A DNA stretch of 64,000 nucleotides from Croceicoccus ponticola (GTDB taxonomy: Bacteria > Pseudomonadota > Alphaproteobacteria > Sphingomonadales > Sphingomonadaceae), in NCBI RefSeq assembly GCF_004004515.1, contig NZ_RXOL01000002.1, positions 248,001-312,000 of the forward strand, written 5' to 3'. The notes beneath the pieces were generated by a model. That model was not told where the DNA came from, ran no database searches, and saw only the letters and a program-made list of their open reading frames with translations. The position numbers were made by a program, and so were the translations under genes. Positions 8,513-16,912 of the stretch are shown here, piece by piece. Within the stretch, counting starts at the first letter, position 1; each line of letters opens with the position of its first letter.

Positions 8513-9286
8513 ATGATCACGATAGCGGTGGCCAATCAGAAGGGCGGGGTAGGCAAGACCACCAGCGCCGTAAACCTCGCAACCGCGTTCGCAGCGATAG
8601 GCTGGCGCACACTTTTGATCGATCTCGATCCGCAAGGAAATGCCTCGACAGGATTGGGTATTGCAAAGGATCAGCGGGAACATTCGAGTTACGAACTGCT
8701 CGTCGATGGGATCGCGCTTGGTGATTGCATCGTCGCCACGCAAATACCCGATCTTGATATCGTACCCGCCAAAGTCGATCTGTCGGGAGCGGAAATCGAA
8801 CTGGTTGAGATGCACGACCGCACTGGACAGCTTCGCTTAGCGCTTGCCGAAGCGCATCATGATATCTGTTTCATCGACTGCCCACCATCGCTCGGCCTGC
8901 TCACGCTCAATGCGCTGGCCGCCGCCGATCGTTTGCTCGTCCCGTTGCAATGCGAATTCTTTGCACTTGAGGGGCTGAGCCAGTTGTTGAGTACGGTCGA
9001 ACAAGTACAGCAGCGCTTCAATGCGGAGCTTGAAATCGTGGGCATTGCGCTGACGATGTTCGATCGCCGGAATCGTCTAACTGAACAGGTTTCGGACGAT
9101 GTGCGCGGCGTATTGGGCAAATTGGTGTTCGACGCCGTCGTGCCCCGCAACGTCCGTTTGTCGGAGGCGCCAAGCCATGGATTGCCCGCCATCGTGTACG
9201 ACCATAACTGTTCCGGGTCTCGCGCTTACATGGATCTTGCGCGTGAACTGATCGGACGCCTGCCCGAACGAAGGAAAGCCGCATGA
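8513..9286 (+). CDS. parA: Chromosome partitioning ATPase ParA
   Basis: A Walker-type ATPase that drives segregation of the ParB-bound origin. The 257-residue protein starts with the deviant Walker A motif KGGVGKTTSA (residues 10-19). The Walker A' aspartate lies in LIDLDPQGNAS near residue 40, and Walker B in CFIDCPPSLGLL near residue 120-130. It has no N-terminal DNA-binding extension, which is typical of chromosomal (type Ib-like/Soj) members. parB overlaps its end by four bases (ATGA), so the pair is translationally coupled. It sits within 3 kb of three parS sites. Confidence 0.97.
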   Translation: MITIAVANQKGGVGKTTSAVNLATAFAAIGWRTLLIDLDPQGNASTGLGIAKDQREHSSYELLVDGIALGDCIVATQIPDLDIVPAKVDLSGAEIELVEMHDRTGQLRLALAEAHHDICFIDCPPSLGLLTLNALAAADRLLVPLQCEFFALEGLSQLLSTVEQVQQRFNAELEIVGIALTMFDRRNRLTEQVSDDVRGVLGKLVFDAVVPRNVRLSEAPSHGLPAIVYDHNCSGSRAYMDLARELIGRLPERRKAA

Positions 9287-10236
9287 GCGACAGCACGACC
9301 GCAAAGCCGTCTCAAAAGGGTCGGGCCGCCTTGGGACGAGGGCTGGGCGCGTTATTGGGCGATGCGCGGCGTGAAGAACCCGTGGCAACCGGGGGCCGTC
9401 GCTCGGGTTCGTCAAGCGCGTCGCGTTCGCAAATGGGGGAAGGATTGGCGATGCTCGCCGTATCGAGCATAGAACCGCATCCGGACAATCCGCGGGTTCA
9501 CTTCGCCGAAGGCGCGCTCGATGATCTTGCCAAATCGATTGCGGCGCGTGGGGTAATCCAGCCTGTCATCGTTCGTCCTGGTAAAGACGGAACGTATCAG
9601 CTTGTTGCAGGGGAGCGGCGCTGGCGTGCAGCCCAGAAGGCACAAGTGCATGAAATACCAGCAATAGTTCGCGATCTTGACGAACGAGATGTAACCGCTC
9701 TGGCGCTGATCGAAAATATCCAGCGCGAAGATCTGAACCCTGTCGAAGAGGCGCGGGCCTATCATAAGCTGGCGACGCGCGACAGCATGTCGCAAGCAGA
9801 CATTGCCGATCTGGTCGAGAAATCCCGCAGTCACGTCGCCAATTTGATGCGTTTGCTCAGCCTGCCCGAACCGGTGCTGGTCATGGTCGAGATGGGCGAA
9901 TTGACAATGGGTCACGCCCGCGCGCTTATCAATTGCGAAGTGGCGGAGGAGATCGCGAAGCAGGCGGCCGGCGGCAAGTTGTCGGTACGCGATGTCGAAA
10001 AACGCGTTCGGAAGGCTTCGTCGAAGGACGCACCGAAACGCCGCGCCGCTCGTCCTCCGCGCGATGCCGACGATGCCGATATTGTCGCGGTTCAACGGCA
10101 TCTGGAGGATTTCCTCGGTCTGCCGGTGCAGATCAAGGCCGATGCCGATCCCAAGTCGGGGCAGGTGATCGTACGTTACAATACGCTCGACCAACTGGAT
10201 CTCGTTTGTCAGCGCCTGTCCGGCGGCGAAATCTAG
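9283..10236 (+). CDS. parB: Chromosome partitioning protein ParB
   Basis: A parS-binding CTP switch protein that loads onto origin-proximal DNA. In 317 residues it shows a basic N-terminal tail with GRAALGRGLGALLGD, which stimulates ParA. The CTP-binding motif GERRWRA (about residues 107-113) and the segment ENIQREDLNPVEEA (about 144-157) follow, then a helix-turn-helix region (SQADIADLVEKSRSHVANLMRL, residue 168 on) and a C-terminal dimerisation domain. It overlaps parA by four bases. Its stop overlaps by four bases with the stop of the convergent sulfoxide reductase gene. Confidence 0.97.
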   Translation: MSDSTTAKPSQKGRAALGRGLGALLGDARREEPVATGGRRSGSSSASRSQMGEGLAMLAVSSIEPHPDNPRVHFAEGALDDLAKSIAARGVIQPVIVRPGKDGTYQLVAGERRWRAAQKAQVHEIPAIVRDLDERDVTALALIENIQREDLNPVEEARAYHKLATRDSMSQADIADLVEKSRSHVANLMRLLSLPEPVLVMVEMGELTMGHARALINCEVAEEIAKQAAGGKLSVRDVEKRVRKASSKDAPKRRAARPPRDADDADIVAVQRHLEDFLGLPVQIKADADPKSGQVIVRYNTLDQLDLVCQRLSGGEI

Positions 10237-10715
10237 ATCCTGCTTGAAAGGATCGCGGCAACCGCCTCGATCCCGGCGCGGTCTTCTTCGTCAAAACGGG
10301 CGCGGTTCGGGCTGTCCAGGTCGATGACTGCAAGAACCTTCCCGTCGCGAATGATCGGGACGACCAGTTCGGACTGGCTGGCCGCGTCGCAAGCAATGTG
10401 GCCGGGGAATGCGTGAACATCTTCAACCAACACAGTTCGCGCTTCGGCCGCAGCAGTGCCGCACACGCCCTTGCCCATCGGTATCCGGATGCACGCCGGG
10501 CGACCCACAAATGGTCCAAGGACGAGTTCGTCGCCAATCGTGCGATAGAAACCCGCCCAGTTCAGGTGAGGCAGAAATTCTGCCATCAGCGCGGCGCAAT
10601 TCGCCATGTTGGCGATGCCATCGCGCTCGCCGTCGGTTATTGCGACGACGGCAGCAGTGAGGTCCCGGTATAGGGCTGTCTTGTCGCCGTTGTCGGCGGG
10701 TGCGAAATCGAACAT
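10233..10715 (-). CDS. msrC: Free methionine-(R)-sulfoxide reductase, GAF-domain type
   Basis: This enzyme reduces free L-methionine-(R)-sulfoxide using a GAF fold. The 160-residue protein has cysteines at positions 75, 85 and 109 in PACIRIP, GKGVCGTAA and GHIACDAAS. Their spacing of 10 and 24 residues equals that of the three functional cysteines of E. coli YebR/MsrC (84, 94, 118). The start at 10715 (MFDFAP) matches the family; in-frame ATGs further upstream would add 12-15 residues. Its stop overlaps the parB stop by four bases. The role is oxidative-damage repair and is probably unrelated to ParABS. Confidence 0.88.
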   Translation of the reverse strand: MFDFAPADNGDKTALYRDLTAAVVAITDGERDGIANMANCAALMAEFLPHLNWAGFYRTIGDELVLGPFVGRPACIRIPMGKGVCGTAAAEARTVLVEDVHAFPGHIACDAASQSELVVPIIRDGKVLAVIDLDSPNRARFDEEDRAGIEAVAAILSSRI

Positions 10716-10785
10716 GCGCTGCTCATAGCGGTCGCGCGCGCCGTGCGCCATTGCCCGCATCCGACTTGCGACCTATCTAACGGAC

Positions 10786-12120
10786 ATGTCCACCAAACTT
10801 CGTAACACGCTCATCGCCCTCGGCATGGTCATCGTCATCCTGATCGGGATTGCCGCCTATTTCATCCGGGGTAATCCGGCGGAGATGACTCTGAATGCCG
10901 TATCGGGCACCGATCCGGTGATCGCGGAACCGAATTATGAGCGGATCCCGACCGTAAAGCTGCTCGGCCCCAGCGGCTGGGCGGATGGGGATGCCCCAGT
11001 CGCGGCAAAGGGCCTGCAAGTGGCGCGTTTCGCTGAAGAGCTAGAGCACCCGCGTTCGATGTTGACGTTGGAAAACGGCGACGTGCTGGTGGCGGAAACG
11101 AATTCCCCCCCGCGTGAGGTCAAGGGTTTGACCGGTAAGATCATGGAATTGTTCATGAAAAAGGTCGGCGCAGCAGTTCCGTCGGCTAATCGAATCACCC
11201 TGTTACGCGATGGCGACGGCGACGGGGTGGCGGAAAAGCGGAGCGTCCTGGTCGAGGGGCTGAATTCGCCGTTCGGCATGGTGGCGCATGACGGCAAGCT
11301 TTACGTCGCCAATACCGACGCGCTCGTCTCGGTTCCGTTCGAGCCGGGGCAGGTTCGCATCGATGCGAAACCTACGAAGCTGATGGATCTTCCCGGTGGC
11401 GGCAACCATTGGGCCCGCAACCTGGTGCTCAATCCGGCAAGCGACAAGATTTATATCGCCGTAGGTTCAGCCTCGAACATCGGCGAAGGCGGGATGGACA
11501 AGGAAGAGGGGCGCGCCGCGATCTACGAATTCGACATCGCGAGCGGCATCGGGCAGCCGTTTGGATCGGGCATCCGCAACCCCACGGGGCTGGCGTTCAA
11601 CACCGATAGCGGCGAACTTTGGACCACGGTGAACGAGCGCGACATGATGGGCTCAGACGGACCGCCCGATTACCTGACGAACGTTCCGATCGGCGTGCAA
11701 TATGGTTGGCCGTGGATATATTGGCGCTTCGAATACGACGCGCGGGTGGAAGCGCCGATGCCGCAGTATCTTCAGGAATATGTCCGCTATCCCGAATATG
11801 CGCTGGGCGCGCATGTCGCGCCGCTGGGTCTCGTCTTTGCGCAGGACAAGCCGCTGGGCAAAGGCTTCGAAAGCGGAGCTTTCATCGCGCGGCACGGATC
11901 GTGGAATCGCCGGCCGGTGGCGGGTTACGATGTCGTCTTCGTCCGTTTCGACAATCGCGGCAATCCTCTGAAGCAGCTGCCGGTGCCGGTGCTGACCGGG
12001 TTCCTTGACGGGGACGACGATGCGCATGGCCGCCCGACGATGCTGGCATGGGACAAGTCCGGCGCTTTGTTGGTCAGCGACGATACCGGCGGCATTATCT
12101 GGCGCGTGACGGGGCGCTAA
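10786..12120 (+). CDS. Membrane-anchored sorbosone dehydrogenase / PQQ-type sugar dehydrogenase-like protein
   Basis: A 444-residue protein with one N-terminal transmembrane anchor (about residues 8-27), placing the rest in the periplasm. The body is a six-bladed beta-propeller of the glucose/sorbosone dehydrogenase type, with repeated strand patterns such as LENGDVLVAET, LYVANTDALVSVPF, IYIAVGSASNIGEGG and GSGIRNPTGLAF. The GIRNPTG segment is typical of this propeller family. The substrate is not predictable, and PQQ dependence is a family property that I cannot confirm from sequence. No PQQ synthesis genes are nearby. The gene converges on the DUF815 ATPase with a four-base stop overlap. 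Confidence 0.8.
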   Translation: MSTKLRNTLIALGMVIVILIGIAAYFIRGNPAEMTLNAVSGTDPVIAEPNYERIPTVKLLGPSGWADGDAPVAAKGLQVARFAEELEHPRSMLTLENGDVLVAETNSPPREVKGLTGKIMELFMKKVGAAVPSANRITLLRDGDGDGVAEKRSVLVEGLNSPFGMVAHDGKLYVANTDALVSVPFEPGQVRIDAKPTKLMDLPGGGNHWARNLVLNPASDKIYIAVGSASNIGEGGMDKEEGRAAIYEFDIASGIGQPFGSGIRNPTGLAFNTDSGELWTTVNERDMMGSDGPPDYLTNVPIGVQYGWPWIYWRFEYDARVEAPMPQYLQEYVRYPEYALGAHVAPLGLVFAQDKPLGKGFESGAFIARHGSWNRRPVAGYDVVFVRFDNRGNPLKQLPVPVLTGFLDGDDDAHGRPTMLAWDKSGALLVSDDTGGIIWRVTGR

Positions 12121-12947
12121 ACCAGCGCGCGTCCGGCGCGCCCTGCCAGTTCGGTGATGAAATGACGCGCGACGCGGCCCGATCGCGCGCCGCGTCGTTT
12201 CGACCATTCCAGCGCTTCCGAAACGTCCCACGTCAGCCCGTAATGGTCGGCATAGGCCTCGATTATGGCGAGGTAATCGTCCTGGCTGCAGTTATGGAAT
12301 CCGATCGACAAGCCGAATCGGTCCGCCAGCGCTAAGGCGTCATCGACCGAATCACGCGGATTGATCGGATCGTCCTGTTCGGACAAGTGCCTGGCGACGA
12401 TGGCGCGACGGTTGGAGGTGACCGCGATCCGGACATTGCCGGGGCGCGGTGAAACTCCGCCTTCGAGCAACGAACGCAGTATCCGCGCCTCGCTCTCTTG
12501 CCCCGCGCCGAAACCAATGTCATCGATGAACAACAGGAAACGGCGCTCCGACTGCTGCAACGTGGCCATCAGTGCGGGCAAAGAACCCAGCGCATCGCCA
12601 GCGGCCTGAACCAGTGCGATTCGCCCCGAATCCCCGGCGGCTGCGGCGACGGACGCGCGGACCAGCGCCGACTTGCCCATCCCGCGCGAACCCCACAGCA
12701 ACATGTCGTGCGCGTCCGATCCCGCAGCGTGACGGGCGACGTTATCGGCTACCGTGGCCCGCTGGCGGTCAATCCCGCGCAACAGCGCCAGTGGCGGGGC
12801 GACGATCCGTTCCACCTGCGTCAGCGCAAGTCCATCCCAGCCATAGGCGGGCGCAGCCAAAAGATCGGCGGCACTGGCAGGCGGCGGTGCGATACGCTCC
12901 AGCGCGGCCGCGATGCGCGACAGGGTCTGTTCGCCGGATTCTGTCAC
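12117..12947 (-). CDS. DUF815-family AAA-type ATPase
   Basis: A 276-residue P-loop ATPase. Walker A is WGSRGMGKSAL (about residues 86-96), Walker B is RFLLFIDDIGF (about 136-146), and a sensor-like VTSNRRAI follows near residue 177. The DLSEQDDPINPRDSVDDALALADRFGLSIGF-type stretch between about 190 and 215 is characteristic of DUF815. The family is widespread in alphaproteobacteria but has no established biochemical role. Its stop overlaps the stop of the convergent dehydrogenase-like gene by four bases, and it is divergent from sua5, whose start lies 51 bases away. Confidence 0.85.
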   Translation of the reverse strand: MTESGEQTLSRIAAALERIAPPPASAADLLAAPAYGWDGLALTQVERIVAPPLALLRGIDRQRATVADNVARHAAGSDAHDMLLWGSRGMGKSALVRASVAAAAGDSGRIALVQAAGDALGSLPALMATLQQSERRFLLFIDDIGFGAGQESEARILRSLLEGGVSPRPGNVRIAVTSNRRAIVARHLSEQDDPINPRDSVDDALALADRFGLSIGFHNCSQDDYLAIIEAYADHYGLTWDVSEALEWSKRRGARSGRVARHFITELAGRAGRALV

Positions 12948-12998
12948 GATTGGCCCATCCTTCTTGCCCGTTGTCCCAAGCGGCTATAGCGACGGGGC

Positions 12999-13946
12999 AT
13001 GAGCGAAGCCAATGCCACGATACCGCGCGTCCTACCCGCCGATGCGCACGGCGTGGCAGAGGCCGTGGCTTTGCTGAAAAGCGGAAGTCCGGTCGCCCTG
13101 CCGACAGAGACTGTCTATGGCCTTGCCGCGCGTGCCGACGACGCGTCGGCGGTCGCGGCGATCTATGCGGCGAAGGGGCGGCCCGATTTCAATCCGTTGA
13201 TCGTTCACGTCCCCGATATCGGGGCTGCGGCGCGGATCGCGGTTATCGACGATCGCGCACGGGCGCTGGCGGACCGGTTTTGGCCGGGCGCGCTGACGCT
13301 GGTGCTGCCCCTGCGGCAGGATGCGGCGTTGGCCCCGGCGGTGACGGCTGGGCTGCCCACAGTAGCGGTCCGCATACCAGCGCACCCGGTGATGCGCGCG
13401 GTGCTCACTGATTGTGGGCTGCCGCTTGCCGCGCCATCCGCCAATCGCAGCGGAGCGGTCAGCCCGACATGCGCCGCGCATGTTGCAGGGTCGCTTGCGG
13501 GCCGGATCGAACTTGTACTCGACGGCGGCGATACCGAACGGGGGCTTGAATCGACGATCATCGCGCTGCGGCCCGACGGTTGGCAAGTATTGCGCCCGGG
13601 TCCGGTGGCGGAGGCGCAGATCGCATCGGTGCTCGGTCCGCCGCTCTTGGACCAAACCGGAGCAATCGAAGCGCCGGGCCAGCTTGCCAGCCATTACGCG
13701 CCGGGAAAGCCGATTCGGCTCGCCGCGCATGACAGGGCGGAGGGAGAGTTCAGGATCGGCTTTGGCGCCGATGAAGGCGATTTCAATCTCTCGCCAACGG
13801 GTGACCTGATGGAGGCGGCGTCGCGGCTCTACGCAGCGCTCCACGCGGCCGCGGCAGCGCCGCAGGATCGTATCGCCGTCGTGCCCTTGCCGGGTGAGGG
13901 GATCGGCGAAGCCATTGCGGACAGGCTGCGCCGGGCCGCGGCCTGA
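12999..13946 (+). CDS. L-threonylcarbamoyladenylate synthase, Sua5 type
   Basis: This enzyme makes threonylcarbamoyl-AMP from threonine, bicarbonate and ATP for t6A37 modification of tRNA. The 315-residue length shows the two-domain Sua5 form rather than short TsaC. The YrdC domain (about residues 15-205) contains LPTETVYGLAA, KGRPDFNPLIVH and LAAPSANRSG. The C-terminal Sua5 domain begins after a linker with APGQLASHYAPGKPI near residue 230, the loop that closes over the active site. It converges with the small lipoprotein gene, 13 bases away. Confidence 0.93.
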   Translation: MSEANATIPRVLPADAHGVAEAVALLKSGSPVALPTETVYGLAARADDASAVAAIYAAKGRPDFNPLIVHVPDIGAAARIAVIDDRARALADRFWPGALTLVLPLRQDAALAPAVTAGLPTVAVRIPAHPVMRAVLTDCGLPLAAPSANRSGAVSPTCAAHVAGSLAGRIELVLDGGDTERGLESTIIALRPDGWQVLRPGPVAEAQIASVLGPPLLDQTGAIEAPGQLASHYAPGKPIRLAAHDRAEGEFRIGFGADEGDFNLSPTGDLMEAASRLYAALHAAAAAPQDRIAVVPLPGEGIGEAIADRLRRAAA

Positions 13947-13959
13947 TTCCCGGCCTGGC

Positions 13960-14292
13960 CTATTCCTCGACCGGAAGGCTCGGCAGCAAGTCCGCGATTT
14001 CGGCATCGGTCTTGCGCGCTGCCTCGCACGCGTCTTCGTCACCTTCGTTGCAAAGCTTCATTTCCTTTGCCTGACGGCGCTCCAGCTTGCCGATCTGCTC
14101 CTCGCGCTTGCGAATCTCGCGCCCGCGCTTTTCGTCCGCTTCCGATTGGCTCGTCGTCGCCAGGTCCACCGCCTTGCTGGCAACCCGCACCGGCGCGGTC
14201 ACGACATCGAGTGCGGTCTTGGCAAGACAACCGCCAAGCAGCGGACCGATCGCGATCAGCAGTACGGCAGCTTTGAAGACGGGTCGGCGCAT
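13960..14292 (-). CDS. Small predicted lipoprotein, unknown function
   Basis: A 110-residue protein with a short signal peptide and a lipobox LLGGC ending at Cys22, so it is probably lipid-anchored. After a hydrophobic stretch (LDVVTAPVRVASKAVDLA) the protein becomes highly charged and helical (about residues 47-80), likely a coiled coil, and carries two further cysteines in KLCNEGDEDACEAA, the small-repeat pattern of a disulfide. I do not recognise a functional family. It lies between sua5 and another lipoprotein-type gene on the same strand. Confidence 0.7.
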   Translation of the reverse strand: MRRPVFKAAVLLIAIGPLLGGCLAKTALDVVTAPVRVASKAVDLATTSQSEADEKRGREIRKREEQIGKLERRQAKEMKLCNEGDEDACEAARKTDAEIADLLPSLPVEE

Positions 14293-14368
14293 GGTTCAAT
14301 CCAATCCTGGAAATTCCATGCGCCGGATAACACCGTTCACATAACCGAGCGGTTAACCGCCGCAGGAA

Positions 14369-15118
14369 TCACGATTCTTCGCAGACCAGCTTGCCGGAAC
14401 CCATCGAATGAATCTCGCATTTCGCGCGACCGATCACGCGGACTTCGCCCGATCCCATGATATTGGCAGCGACGGTTCCATCGGACCGGAACTGGCCCTT
14501 GCCCGAACCGGCGATGTTGACTTCGGCCTTCTCGACCTGAAGATCCTTCATCTTCGCTTCGCCACTACCGGCAAGCGACAGGGTAAGTTTGCGGACCTTT
14601 CCGTCGACGCGAAATGTGCCCGAACCGGCGATGTTGATCTTGAGCTTGTCGATATCGACTGCGCCGCTGACCGCTGTGCCGCTGCCCGCAATGGTCACTT
14701 CGGCCTTGTCGGCAAGTCCTTGCGTCTCGACCCGGCCCGATCCGGCAACGACGATCGATTCCGGCGCCGGCATGGTGATCAGAACGGTCGCGTGTTCGCC
14801 CTTGGGTGCATCCTTGCTGCGCAGTATGCCAAGTGTGTCGCCCTTTAATGCAAAGCGCATGGCAGCGATCATCTCGTCCGATCCTTCGACGTCGATGGTC
14901 AGCGTCTCGCCCTGCTTCAGCTTGACCGTATCGGGACCCATGAGCGCGATCGTGGTCGGTGCCGCACCTGACGTGTCGAGTTCGGACAGCGGAACACCTT
15001 TTACGTCGCCGAAGGATACGTTTTCCGCATTGCAGCCGGTAAGGATGCCGCCGATCGCCAGTCCCGCGACAGCCGCAATCGCCTTGCCGATGCCGGGTAG
15101 CCGGATGTGAATGGACAT
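14369..15118 (-). CDS. Lipoprotein-type head-GIN domain (DUF2807) protein
   Basis: A 249-residue exported protein. The signal segment ends at GGILTGC (Cys29), suggesting lipidation. From about residue 105 the chain consists of repeats built around AGSG or MGSG (at VVAGSG, TIAGSG, NIAGSG, SLAGSG, NIAGSG, IMGSG, SMGSG), as expected for the right-handed beta-solenoid of the GIN/DUF2807 family. ATG at 15118 is chosen because GGGGAG lies eight bases upstream; an earlier in-frame start at 15145 lacks this. It probably acts at the cell envelope. The function is not established. Confidence 0.8.
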   Translation of the reverse strand: MSIHIRLPGIGKAIAAVAGLAIGGILTGCNAENVSFGDVKGVPLSELDTSGAAPTTIALMGPDTVKLKQGETLTIDVEGSDEMIAAMRFALKGDTLGILRSKDAPKGEHATVLITMPAPESIVVAGSGRVETQGLADKAEVTIAGSGTAVSGAVDIDKLKINIAGSGTFRVDGKVRKLTLSLAGSGEAKMKDLQVEKAEVNIAGSGKGQFRSDGTVAANIMGSGEVRVIGRAKCEIHSMGSGKLVCEES

Positions 15119-15285
15119 TGTGTTACTCCCCATCTGTATTAACACAGTAATACACAGGGGTTATGGAGAGGACAAGGAGCAGGGCGCTGCCTTCGATCAA
15201 CGTGCGACGCAATCCGACGAGCGACGCGACTTAAAGCGTCTGCTGAGGTTACTGGTAAGGCCGCATCATCAGGGCGCCACAAACG

Positions 15286-15317
15286 AAAGAGGCCGCCGGT
15301 TTCCCGACGGCCTCTTT
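15286..15317 (-). terminator. Intrinsic terminator of carD
   Basis: A 14-bp hairpin (AAAGAGGCCGCCGG at 15286-15299 with CCGACGGCCTCTTT at 15304-15317, one mismatch, loop TTTC) lies 27 bases beyond the carD stop. On the minus strand the stem is followed by a T-rich tail. Confidence 0.85.
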
Positions 15318-15344
15318 TGCAGCGAAAAGCCTAGCCTGAAAGGA

Positions 15345-15875
15345 TCAGGCGGCGGGCTGTTCGTAGTACTTGGGCGCATACTCGTTCAGAATCTCGAGGA
15401 TCTTGGCGAGAGCGGCCGGTTCGTCGGTCTTTTCCATCGCGGCCAGTTCGCGTGCGAGGCGGCTGGATGCGGCTTCGAAGATCTGACGTTCCGAATAGGA
15501 CTGTTCCGGCTGATCGTCGGCACGGAACAGGTCGCGGGTCACTTCGGCGATCGACACGAGGTCGCCCGAATTGATCTTCGCTTCGTATTCCTGGGCACGG
15601 CGCGACCACATCGTCCGCTTCACCTTGGGCTTGCTCTTCAGCACGTCCATGGATTCGCGCAGGGTCTTGTCCGACGACAGCTTGCGCATGCCGATGGATT
15701 CGACCTTGTTGAGCGGAACGCGCAGCGTCATCCGTTCTTTTTCAAACCGCAGCACATAAAGCTCGAGCTGCATGCCGGCAATTTCCTGACTTTGCAGTTC
15801 GATCACACGGCCAACGCCGTGCTTGGGGTAAACGACATAGTCTCCGACATCGAAGGCATTAGCCTTGGCAGTCAT
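15345..15875 (-). CDS. CarD-family RNA polymerase-binding transcription regulator
   Basis: A 176-residue protein of the CarD/CdnL family, which stabilises promoter open complexes. The N-terminal Tudor-like polymerase-interaction domain contains FDVGDYVVYPKHGVGRV (about residues 8-24) and LELYVLRFEKERMTLRVP. The helical C-terminal domain contains the family signature KVKRTMWSRRAQEYEAKI (about 84-101). AAAGGA lies upstream of the ATG at 15875. A strong terminator follows the gene, and 318 bases separate its start from fdxA, so it is probably a single-gene unit. Confidence 0.92.
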   Translation of the reverse strand: MTAKANAFDVGDYVVYPKHGVGRVIELQSQEIAGMQLELYVLRFEKERMTLRVPLNKVESIGMRKLSSDKTLRESMDVLKSKPKVKRTMWSRRAQEYEAKINSGDLVSIAEVTRDLFRADDQPEQSYSERQIFEAASSRLARELAAMEKTDEPAALAKILEILNEYAPKYYEQPAA

Positions 15876-16193
15876 GCATTGTCCTTTCTAGGGCGCGAAT
15901 GTTCCGCACGCCGCCTGCAACCGTTGGGGGTCGGCCACAAACCGGGCCGTAACCTTCCCCGTGCCGAAAAGTCCGGCCGGATTTCAGTTACGCCTGCGGG
16001 AAATACGCCTTTCCTGACGGGACCGGTCGACACGTCGTAGACCGGCTTGGCCAGCGTTTTACCATAATTTGACGTAAAATGCGAATCCTGAGTCGCGCAC
16101 TCGCAACAAACGCACCAGATCATCGCAAAAGCGGGTCGGCCAATGCGATTCCGGGCGTGATTCGGACCAGATTACGTCCGTGCGCGGAGGGAC
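15876..16193. other. Intergenic region between carD start and fdxA end
   Basis: This 318-base region has no convincing gene. It must contain the carD promoter on the minus strand. Two features are visible: an AT-rich patch at 16057-16080 with a short inverted repeat (TTTTAC at 16057-16062 and GTAAAA at 16074-16079), and a weak 5-bp hairpin (CGGAC / GTCCG) near 16163-16180 that might serve fdxA termination. No clear -35/-10 pair was found. Confidence 0.5.
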
Positions 16194-16532
16194 TTAGTCG
16201 CCTTCGCCGGGCTCTGCCGAAAAGTACTTGTCGAACTTGCCCTCTTCGCCCTTGTGCTCGTCGGCGTCTTCGGGCGATTCACGTTTGACCGTGATATTCG
16301 GCCATTCGGCGGAATACTTGGTATTAAGCTCGAGCCAGTTTTCGAGGCCGCTTTCGGTGTCGGGAAGGATGGCTTCGGCCGGGCATTCGGGTTCGCACAC
16401 GCCGCAGTCGATGCATTCGCTGGGATTGATCACCAGCATGTTCTCGCCTTCGTAAAAGCAGTCGACGGGGCATACCTCGACGCAGTCCATGTACTTGCAA
16501 CGAATACAGGCATCGGTGACGACGTAGGTCAT
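16194..16532 (-). CDS. fdxA: Ferredoxin FdxA (7Fe, 3Fe-4S/4Fe-4S type)
   Basis: A 112-residue soluble electron carrier. The N-terminal cysteines lie in [18 protein letters not shown] (residues 8-25), and the second cluster motif in [13 protein letters not shown] (residues 39-51). The C-terminal 60 residues form the acidic extension usual for alphaproteobacterial FdxA. The start at 16532 has AAGGGA upstream. The neighbourhood of helicase, S4 protein, FdxA and CarD on one strand is a recurrent alphaproteobacterial arrangement. Its redox partner is not indicated. Confidence 0.93.
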   Translation of the reverse strand: MTYVVTDACIRCKYMDCVEVCPVDCFYEGENMLVINPSECIDCGVCEPECPAEAILPDTESGLENWLELNTKYSAEWPNITVKRESPEDADEHKGEEGKFDKYFSAEPGEGD

Positions 16533-16606
16533 GACTCGTGACTTCCCTTCTCGTGGCGGCCACTCTTGGACCGTCCCTTGGCTGCTATGCACGCAGATTC
16601 GCTTCG

Positions 16607-16912
16607 TCAAGCGGTGCGCGCTTGTTGCGATCCACTCTCAATTTCACGATAGTGCTGGCGGGCTTCATCCGACCCGCTGCGCCGGTTCGGTAACATGAGC
16701 ACCTCTATCACTCGCGCCGCCATGCCGTGCGGCATCGTGACGATATCACCGACGCCGATTTGTTGGGCGCAACGCACGATGCGTCGGCCGTTCACACGCA
16801 AATGGCCCTCGGCGACCAGATTCTGTGCCGCACCGCGTGTCTGTGAAAGCCGCAGCATCCACAGCAATCTATCGATGCGCTGGGTCTGCCGCGGCTCAGG
16901 CACCGGCTTCAC
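16607..16912 (-). CDS. S4-domain RNA-binding protein (Hsp15-like)
   Basis: A 101-residue protein with an S4 RNA-binding domain: [21 protein letters not shown] (about residues 12-32) followed by HLRVNGRRI (about 37-45), as in heat-shock protein 15, which binds stalled 50S-nascent chain complexes. The start is GTG at 16912, overlapping the stop of the upstream helicase gene in a GTGA arrangement; this explains the lack of an ATG and implies translational coupling. The C-terminal tail is basic. The exact role in this lineage is inferred from the family. Confidence 0.85.
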   Translation of the reverse strand: MKPVPEPRQTQRIDRLLWMLRLSQTRGAAQNLVAEGHLRVNGRRIVRCAQQIGVGDIVTMPHGMAARVIEVLMLPNRRSGSDEARQHYREIESGSQQARTA

